A stretch of DNA of 64,000 nt from Antilocapra americana (Eukaryota > Chordata > Mammalia > Artiodactyla > Antilocapridae), in NCBI GenBank assembly GCA_007570785.1, contig ML664152.1:127072-191071 (forward strand), in the 5' to 3' direction. Position 1 is the stretch's first letter, and every line of letters starts with the position of its first letter. Position numbers and translations under genes: made by a program. Shown piece after piece: positions 55,801 to 64,000 of the stretch. The notes under the pieces are model-generated. The model was given only the letters and a program-made list of their open reading frames with translations, made no database searches and was not told the DNA's origin.

Positions 55801-56439
55801 TAATGCCTACATGGGAATATATAATTATCTCAAAATGAGAAGTTTAAGTCAGTATTTTAAAAATCATGGTAGGAGGAAAATTCCCATCATTCACCATTAA
55901 TGTTAGCTGTACACTTTTCTAGCTAACCTTTATTGAGTTAAGGGAGTTTCCTTCCATTCCTAGTTAACTAACAGCTTTTTAAATGATTGGGCTTTGAATT
56001 TTGTGAAACATTTTCTGCATCTTGATAGTCATTTAATTTTCCTTATTTTGAATGTTAGTAAGTGATTTGCCTTGATTGAAATTCAGACCAATTTGCCTTG
56101 ATTGAAATTCTGGAGTGATTCCAACTTCATTATGATGTTTTTTCTACTTTTTATATACTGCTGGATTCTATTTGCTGGATTCTATTTGCCAATGTTTACC
56201 TTGGGATTTTATATCTGTATTCATGAGATGTAGCGATCTGTTCTTTTCTGGTCTAGTTTTGACATTAGAATAAAAGAAGTCTTAAAGTGATTTGGGAAGT
56301 GTTCCTTTCCCTTATATTCTGTGGAAGAGCTTATATAGAATTGATATTCTTCTATAAATATTTGGAAGTATTTGCTACTGAAACCATCTGGATCTGGTTT
56401 CAGATCTTTAGTAGGTATAGGGCTATTCAGGCTATCTAG

Positions 56440-56629
56440 TTCTGTTGTTGTTGTTGTTCTAGTTTAGCTGCTAAGTCATGTCCGACTCCCTGCAACCCAT
56501 GGACTGCAACAAATCAGGCTTCCCTGTCCTACACTATCACCTGAAGTTTGTTCAAACTCATGTCCATTTAGTCAGTGATGCTATCCAACCATCTCATCCT
56601 CTGTCGCCCCCTTTGCCTCTGGAGTGACT
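56440..56629 (-). mobile_element. BovB 3' tail fragment
   Basis: (TTG)n, then GCTGCTAAGTCATGTCCGAC through CATCTCATCCTCTGTCGCCC, in reverse. Confidence 0.85.
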
Positions 56630-56711
56630 ACCGGTTTGTCTTTAAAGGAACTAGTCTATTTCACATAAATTATCAAATTTACAGGCTTAAAGTCGATTGT
56701 AGAATTTCCTT

Positions 56712-56943
56712 GTGTGTGCATGTTAAGTCACTTCAGTCATGTCCGACTCTCCGACTCTGAATGTCAACAGAGGCAGCACACCAGGCTCCTCTGTCCATGG
56801 GATTCTCCAGGAACACAAGAATACTGGAGTGGGTTGCCATGCCCTCCTCCAGGAGGTCTTCCTGACCCAGGGATCAAACCCATGTCTTCTTCAGTTCTTG
56901 CATTGCAGACAGATTCTTTACTGCTGAGCCACTAGGGAAGCTT
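56712..56943 (-). mobile_element. Bov-A2 type SINE
   Basis: Reverse SINE from GTGTGCATGTTAAGTCACTT to GCTGAGCCACTAGGGAAGC, with imperfect duplications GAATTTCCTTG and GAATTCCCTTA. Confidence 0.85.
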
Positions 56944-57259
56944 GTGGAATTCCCTTACTAGTATTTAAGTGCTTTGGGAATCACTAGTTATGTTCTCTTT
57001 CTGTCATTCCTCTTATATAATTTGTATCTTCTCTTTTTTTCTTGGTCAAACTGTCTAGAAGAATATTAATTTTCTTGATTTTGATTTTTCTCCTTTGTTT
57101 TCCTGTTTAAAATTCATCCATGTCTGCTCTAATCCTTATTATTTACTTGCTTGTATTTGCTTTATGTTTAATTTCTCTGCTCTTGGAGTGTATTTGGTGG
57201 ATGTATTGGCATGGACTCTGAGCTGAAACTAGAAGTTCTCACTGTATTTTAATTAGCTT

Positions 57260-57600
57260 GGGTCTGAAGTTTGTTATCTTACAGGATTTTGTCTCTGTTT
57301 AGAACATCTGTGACTGAATGTCAACAGAGAGTTTTGGCTATTTTCACACGTGACCTCCAGCAAGATGAAGAAAACTTCAAAAAGTGACATAAGAATACCT
57401 CCATGTCACTGTTATTGATGCTACTTCCATCTCTGCCTTCAGCCCAGAAACCTCAGGGCCATATCTATGGTAGCACCAAGCTGCCCTTATGATTGTTGTA
57501 GCCTATCTGGAATGGTGTCTGGCAGGTCTGTTCATTCCTACTTCCACTCCAAGATGGAAAGTACAGCATGAATCACAGTTTGAACAGGTTCAGAGCAAAC
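57260..57600. other. Short unassigned stretch
   Basis: Between two L1 fragments. No gene or repeat recognised. Confidence 0.4.
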
Positions 57601-57604
57601 TGAA

Positions 57605-60050
57605 TCCAGTACCATATTAAAAGAATAACACACTACAATCAGGTGGGATTTATCCCAGGAATGCTAGAGTAATTCAATGTATGAAAATAAATCAATATAA
57701 TATATCACATTAATGGAATGAGGGGAGAATCTATATCACCATTTCAATGATGCTTCAAAGATATTTGAAAAAATTCATCATCTTTTCATGATAAAATAAC
57801 AACACTCAATAATCCAGGAAGAGGAAAACTTTCTTAATATAAGAAAAGGAATATATGAAAAACCCAAAGGTAGTTCAACCCCTGGATCAGGAAGATCCCC
57901 TAAGAAGGGAATGGCAACCCACTCCAGTATTCTTGCCTGGAGAATTCCATGGACAGAGAAGTCTGGCAGGCTACAGTCCATGGGGTTGCAAAGAGTCAGA
58001 CACAGCTAAGTGACTAACACATACACACAGCACCATACTAAATGGTGAAAGACTGAAAGCTTTCATTCTCCTCAGATCAGGCTCACAAGACAAGGATGCC
58101 TGTTTCACCACTTCCATTCAATGTTGAGCTATAATTTTTAGCCATAGCAATTAGTCAAGAAAAAAATGTCATCAATATTAGTAAGAAAAAGTAAAGCTAG
58201 CTCTATTCACAGATGATATGATTCTATATGTAGAAAATCCAAAAGGATCTACAAAATGACTTTTAACCAATACATAAATTTACCAAAGTTGTAGGATACA
58301 AGATCAGCACACAAAATTCAGCTGTATTTCTATATGCTAGCAATGAACAATCCAAAAAAATTAAGAAAATTAAATTTATAATAGTGTTAGAAAGAATATA
58401 ATACCTAGGAAAACATTTAATGAAAGAGATAAAAGATTTATACACAAAATCTAAAAAATATAGTAGAAAGGTATTAAAGAAGACATAAATGAATGGAAAC
58501 ACATCTGTGAATTAGAAGACTTAATATTGTTAAAATGGCATTACTCCCAAAGTGATCTACAAGTTCAATGTTGTCCTTTTCAAATTCCCAGTGGCCATTT
58601 TGCAGAAATGGAAAAGCTAATCCTAGAATTCCTATGACATTTCAAAGGACATCAGACAGCCAAAGCAACCTTAAAAAACAAAGTTGGAAGGCTCACATTT
58701 CCTGATTTTCAAACTTTCTACAAAATGACAATAATCAAAACAGTGTGATACTGGCATAAAGACAGATATTAGTGAATGGAATAGAACAGAAAACCCAGAA
58801 ATATCCATCCATCAATGACCAGATGATTTTTGAAAAGGATGCCAAGGAAATTCAGTAGGGGAGAGAACAATGTCCATTGTTTGATAACAGACTATCTGCA
58901 TACAAATGAATATGCTGGCCCCTTATTTCACATCATATTCAAAAATTAAGCCCAAATAAATCATATAACTAAAATTCAGAATGATAAATCCCTTAGAAGA
59001 AAAAAAGGACAAACGCTCATGTCCTTGAATTTGGCAATGGTACCTTAAATATGGCACCTAAAGCACAAAACAATAAAATGGGACTTTATAAATTAAAATT
59101 TTCTGTACACCAAAGGACACGATCAAGCAATTGAAGGGACTACCCATGAAGTGGGAGAAAGTATTAGCAAATAATATCTCTAATAAGGGTCTAGTAGCTG
59201 CAGTATGTAAAAAAAAATTTGTTACAACTCAATAACAAAAAGACAAAAAATCCAATTAATATATGAGCAGAGAACTTGAACAGACACTTCTCCCAAAATG
59301 ATAGGCATATGACCAAGAAGAACATGAAAATATGCTCAATATTATTATTCTTTAGAGAAATGCAAATCAAAGCCCCAATGAGATACCATTTCAAATCCAT
59401 TAGGTTTATAATAAACCAAAAGAAGGAAAATAATAACAGGTGTGTGGAGAAGCTGGAAGTCTCCAAGCATTGCTGGTGGAAGTTTAAAGTGGTTCAGCTT
59501 TCACAAGAAATGGTTTACTTGTTCTTTCATAAATAAAACAAAGAAGTACTACATGATTCAGCAATAGTACTCCTATGCATATTCTCAAATAGATGGAAAC
59601 AGGTATTCAAACAAAAACTTGTACACAAATATTTGTAGTATATATAGTTGCTATGGCCAAAAGGCAGAAATAGTCTAAAGTCCCAACAATGGAGGAGTGA
59701 ATAAGCAAAATGCAGTTTTTAGCTATTGAAAGGAATGAAACACAGATATATACTGCAACATAGATGAACCTTGCAAACATGCTCATAAAAGAAGTCAGGT
59801 ACAGAAGGCTCATATTTTATTGACATGAAATACCCAGAATAGGCAAGTTCACTATGAGAGCATATTAGCATTTGCCAGAGGCTGTGGGGAAGAGGGAATG
59901 GGGAATGGCTGCTTTGATAGGCATGAGGTTTGCATTTGGAACAATGGAAAAGTTCTGGAACTTAGTAGTCTGGTGACGGTCATCTACCATTGTGAATATA
60001 TATATGGTACCAAACTGTAGACTTAAAAAAGGTCTAAAAGATGAATTGTA
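57605..60050 (+). mobile_element. Old L1, RT domain to 3' end
   Basis: Consecutive L1 ORF2 text in plus orientation (GATGATATGATTCTATATGT near 58212 gives the DDMILY core). It runs through the C-terminal region to the 3' UTR, with many stops. A SINE interrupts at 57869. Confidence 0.8.
57869..58028 (+). mobile_element. Bov-tA SINE, 5'-shortened
   Basis: GTTCAACCCCTGGATCAGGA to AGACACAGCTAAGTGACTAAC, inserted in L1 text. Confidence 0.87.
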
Positions 60051-60066
60051 TGTTGTGTGTATTTTG

Positions 60067-60282
60067 CTTGCATGCGTGCATGCTCAGTCGAATCCAACTC
60101 TTTGCAATCCCATGGACTCTCACCCATCAGGCTCCTCTGTCCATGAAATTCTCCAGGCAAGAATACTGGAATGGGTTGCCATTTCCTACTCAAGGGTAAC
60201 TTCCTGACACAGGGATCAAATTTGCCTCTCCTGAATCTCCTGCATTGGCAGGAATTCTTTACCACTAAGCCACCTGGAATGT
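60067..60282 (-). mobile_element. Bov-A2 type SINE
   Basis: Reverse SINE, flanked by near-identical GTTGTGTGTATTTTG (60052) and GTTATGTGTATTTTG (about 60280). Confidence 0.88.
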
Positions 60283-60311
60283 TATGTGTATTTTGTGTAT
60301 GTGGTATAAAA

Positions 60312-60503
60312 AGTAGCTCAGTTGTGTCCTACTTTTTGCAACCCCATGGAGTGCAGCCTGCCAGGCTCCCCTGTCCATGGAATTCTCCAGGCCAGAACAC
60401 TGGAGTGGATAGCTGTTCCCTTCTCGAGGGGATCTTCCCAACCTAGGGATCGAACCCAGGTCTCTCACATTGCAGGCAGATTCTCTACCATCCAAGCCAC
60501 CTT
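60312..60503 (-). mobile_element. Bov-tA type SINE
   Basis: Reverse SINE from AGTAGCTCAGTTGTGTCC to ACCATCCAAGCCACCTTTACC, in tandem with the preceding one but separately inserted. Confidence 0.87.
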
Positions 60504-60889
60504 TACCACAGTTTAAAAAGAAAGTTAAGAAATGAAAAAATTTTGCTCTAGGTAGAGACAAACCATCATTCTTGAGAATGTTTTAACCATAAGAGAAGTC
60601 ACAGAGAACAGAATTATAGATTAGATGTGATAAAGGAAAACAACTGGTGTCCTAGAAATTGAATATAAATGAAAATATCACTATAAAGGTATAATAAGAA
60701 TATTTTAATATAAACATGCACATTCATGCACACACAAACATACACAGCCCAAAACCATCCCAGTCAGTACCAAAAAATTCTAAAGAATGTTTTCAATCAC
60801 TTTTTCAGACAGAAAAGTGACTGCTGATGGATTATGCCCTAAATTGAATTCCTAAGATGCAGCCCTTACAGTGAGGTTGTCAGAAACCT

Positions 60890-61180
60890 TTCCACAAATA
60901 ACTTCTAGAACCAGAGAATGTCATAGTGAATTCTATCAAAACATCATGGTACAAATAATTCTACAACTCATTTATTGCAGTGGTATAACATTGAAATAAA
61001 ACACAAGTCTGATGATACATAAAAATGAAAAGACATATCAATACTATCCATGAAGATGGAATCCTGAACAAATCAGTTAATCCAATAATATATAAAAGAT
61101 AGTTTTCAAAAATTAGTTAGCTTTGTCTCAAGAAAACAAATTAACCTTAATATTAAAAAGAAATTACTCAATGAAATAAC
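60890..61180 (+). mobile_element. Very old L1 ORF2 fragment
   Basis: Weak similarity to L1 RT text (GTGAATTCTATCAAAACATC). Confidence 0.5.
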
Positions 61181-62355
61181 TATGTTTACACGTTCCAATA
61201 CTTGCATCAAAATTTCTTGGTAAAATCCAAAATACATTCAAAAGCAAAACAACTTATAAAAAGTAAGGATAAGCAATGTACCTGCTTAGCCTAGTAAAAG
61301 TAAATATAACCCTTGGTCCATAGCATCCTGTATAATGGTTAAATCCTGTGAACTTACTCTTTCTGAGCAGGAAGAAAACAGGGTAATTTTTCATCATCTT
61401 TGTACCAGAGGAGATGATCCACAAAACCGGGCAAGAAAAGGACTAGCATAAGTTTGAGAAAGGAAGAAACATATTTTTCCCCATTAGATGTCATTATTTT
61501 ATGTATATAAAGTCCAAAGAACCTAGGGTTTAAAAAATAGAAGTAAGAGAACTTCACAAGTGTATAAAAATATCACTATACAATAAGCAGTAAATTTTTT
61601 GATGTCAGAAACAAACTCTATTTCTATAGGATAAAGTTTAAGGTTGAGATACTCTCTAAATAGCATAGAAATATCAAGTAATATAAGTACAAAGACAAAA
61701 GACATGAAAGCACTAAGAGAAAAAGTATATGACTTTGTTAAGAAATGGTAAAGCCCTAAACAAATGTTAAGATACCTTATATTCAAAGACTCAAAGCTAT
61801 AATATGTTAGTGATGACAAGTTTCAGAAATAATATACGAATATTACAGAATCCAAACTATTTCTGAAAAATGATTATTCCAACTATAGAATGATATGCAC
61901 AATGTCAAGAATAGTCAAAGAAATTTGTAAGAAAGATAATGTGTAAATAGTTGTTCTAGGAGGTATCAAAATAAATCATTATAAAGCTAAATCATTAAAT
62001 ACAGTGATTTTGGTCCAGGAGGTCCCTATGAAACAGAATTCCTGGAAATCAATCTATGTATTTTCCCAGTCCTGATACATGATGGAAGAAGTAAAGTAGG
62101 GAAAGAGTCTTTCACAAAACCGATGTTCTTTTCCACAAATGATCTTATATATTTCTGATATAATGCAATTATTTTATCAGAAAATGCACTGAACATCTAT
62201 TTTACACAAACAAATCTATTAAATATTTTGGAATTAATATAGAGAATATTTTCAAGAGTTTAGGCCAGATACATTTTTCTCAAATGTTTATAAAAAGAAA
62301 TACAAATAAAAATATTTTAAAAATTTGACCATGTTACAATTAATATAAAGTGAAT
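61181..62355. other. AT-rich stretch, nothing recognised
   Basis: No gene, RNA or clear repeat seen. Confidence 0.4.
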
Positions 62356-62359
62356 GTAA

Positions 62360-62455
62360 TAGCCAGTCCTATGGAGGAGGAAAGCCTGACATGCCGCAGT
62401 TCATGGGGTTGCAAAGAGTTAGAGATGACTTAGCAACTGAACAACAACAACAGTG
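62360..62455 (+). mobile_element. BovB/ART2 3' tail fragment
   Basis: CAGTTCATGGGGTTGCAAAG and GACTTAGCAACTGAACAACAAC. Confidence 0.85.
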
Positions 62456-63290
62456 GAGGAGGAAGATATCTGCCACAACAAAACTGCAAATTCTGGTATG
62501 CAGATGTATTAGGATATGCAAAATTTATTTTGGATAAAAAAATAGAATTAAGTATAAACAAAGGACAAGGGAAAGAGAAACAAAAGGACAACAAATACTC
62601 TTCTGAAAATAGATGATGGTGGAGAAGATCATGAAAACAGCAGAAATAATGTAATTGGTAGCAGAAAGAAAAAAGAGTGATATACAATGCAGAAGTAGAT
62701 AAAAGGAAGAATGAAGAAAATGGCTTGAAATATTAATCGGTAGGAAAAATCATTGAATATATACTTAAACAAAAACTCTAAAAAACAAACACCTGCAAGT
62801 TGAAGAGAAAATGCCATCAAAAAAAGAGACAAGGAATAAAAATAGAATAGGGGTTAAGACACACTCTTAAGTGTAAAGGACAAAGAAAAAAATAATAAAA
62901 GAAAATGGGTAAAAAGGTTACCCAATCAATAGATGATGTATTTTGATCTATAATCAAGTGTATATGATTATCTTAATTACATAGAAGAGTTTTTTTTTAA
63001 TGAGCAAAAAATAAAGAAGAGAAATGGAAATGACCAAAGAAGACAAGGAATTTTAAGAGAAAAGAATTCAGGAAAGGAGGAATTACTAATATGATAAACA
63101 GCAAAAATAAACTGAAGAAATTTTAAAAGTTGATGCAGTAAAACCACAGTGTAATCATACCATAGAAAATTTTTTATGAGACCAATACAAAGAAGAAATT
63201 GAAATGGGGGCTGTAGAGATAGGAGCATGAGTTTAGATTTGGAAAGAGGAGAATAGAATGAGTAGGAGAGATTCTAGAAAAGTGTGAGTA
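62456..63290. other. Purine/A-rich stretch
   Basis: AAGAAA/GGAAA-rich low-complexity DNA. Minus-strand frames are phenylalanine-rich artefacts. Confidence 0.5.
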
Positions 63291-64000
63291 TCTCCTTGCA
63301 GCCCTGAGATCTCAATCACACCAGCATCCTTACCAAAGCTGATCTCAGTGGCCCGGTTCAGGCAGGTTAACTCTCATGCGCTACACTGAAAAGCAATGAC
63401 AGGCTGCCAGAATTATGGGGACAGGGCTGTATGATTTCATCTCCCCCTGGGCACTAACTTGTTTGTTCTCCAAAGTGGAAATGGCCTCGAGTACAGGGAC
63501 TCAGTCTGGGCAGGCCCAGGGGAGCCTAAATTGCCCTCTCTGATGCCATGTGTCTCCTGTTAGTTATTCATCATTTCCAAATGTGCAATTACCTTCTGAG
63601 GTAATAGATTGTCCCTGAGTTGGACTGAACTTGGTTATTATTTCTCAGGGTTCTGGAACTATGCCAGGAAGATAACCGTAATTCTCTCAGCTGACAAAAA
63701 TTATGTCAATATTCAGTGTTACACTGGTCATCATGTATCATCCTTGATGCTGGAGTGGTGACTGTTCAGAGCTGAATTTCAGTTTCTGAAATTTCCATAT
63801 AAAGCAAATGTATTGATTCACCTTGTTAAATGACCAAACTAATTTTTATTTGAATTTTCAGTATAAAACAGTGATATAATTTATGCAGTTTCAAATCCAT
63901 GAAAAATTTCCTTTTTATAATGTAAGCCTTTTATTTTTAAATAAATGTATTCACAAGAAGTTGTAAAAATAGTTCAGAGACGTCCCATTAACCTGTCCCA
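63291..64000. other. Unique-looking sequence at the window end
   Basis: More balanced composition. No frame over about 60 codons and no repeat family recognised. Confidence 0.4.

Larger units (their letters stand above)
55960..57250 (-). mobile_element. Old L1 fragment, reverse orientation
   Basis: RT text in reverse (TGCTGGATTCTATTTGC; TCTGGATCTGGTTTCAGATC; TCTTGATTTTGATTTTTCTCC), interrupted by a BovB tail and a SINE. A small tandem duplication of TTGCCTTGATTGAAATTC lies at about 56066-56120. Confidence 0.75.

Overview
The window is nuclear DNA from a ruminant, almost certainly a bovid. BovB (RTE) LINEs, tRNA-derived Bov-tA/Bov-A SINEs and ruminant-type L1s occur throughout, together with an old MIR and MaLR-like remnants. 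Only one ordinary cellular gene can be supported: an uninterrupted vomeronasal type-1 receptor (V1R) on the minus strand at 52841-53773. Nearly everything else is repeats and proviruses, many nested inside one another.

Region by region. 1-2310 and 10346-14902 are two halves of one tandem array of degenerate 24-31 bp units arranged in a higher-order period of about 1.3-1.85 kb. A full-length plus-strand L1 (2311-10330) splits the array and is flanked by a perfect 15-bp target duplication. 14903-43749 is an old class I provirus (ERV-A, tRNA-Phe-like primer site) bounded by 350-bp LTRs. It carries a full-length minus-strand L1 in gag (16342-26540), which holds a BovB, a SINE and two L1 3' ends. 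It also carries a second class I provirus in integrase (ERV-B, 30672-37976, tRNA-Gly-like primer site), which itself holds a SINE. Its 3' LTR is split by a third, young, minus-strand betaretrovirus-like provirus (ERV-C, 39230-43256, tRNA-Lys-like primer site, 6-bp target duplication) and by a short L1 3' end. 43750-64000 is older, AT-rich DNA made of decayed L1 pieces, BovB fragments, SINEs, a MIR, MLT1-like LTR pieces and two CCTAA-like degenerate arrays, with the V1R gene in the middle.

The nesting gives a relative history: array, then L1; ERV-A, then its L1 and ERV-B, then ERV-C. By eye, LTR divergence agrees: about 15 % for ERV-A, 6-8 % for ERV-B and about 1-1.5 % for ERV-C. The most unusual single object is ERV-C. 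It is a recent internal-deletion derivative in which a long open Gag N-terminal part is joined almost directly to an open Env remnant (C-terminal SU plus all of TM), with protease, polymerase and most of SU absent. ERV-A and ERV-B are broken in every gene. No bacterial-type system, CRISPR array, tRNA or rRNA gene was seen.
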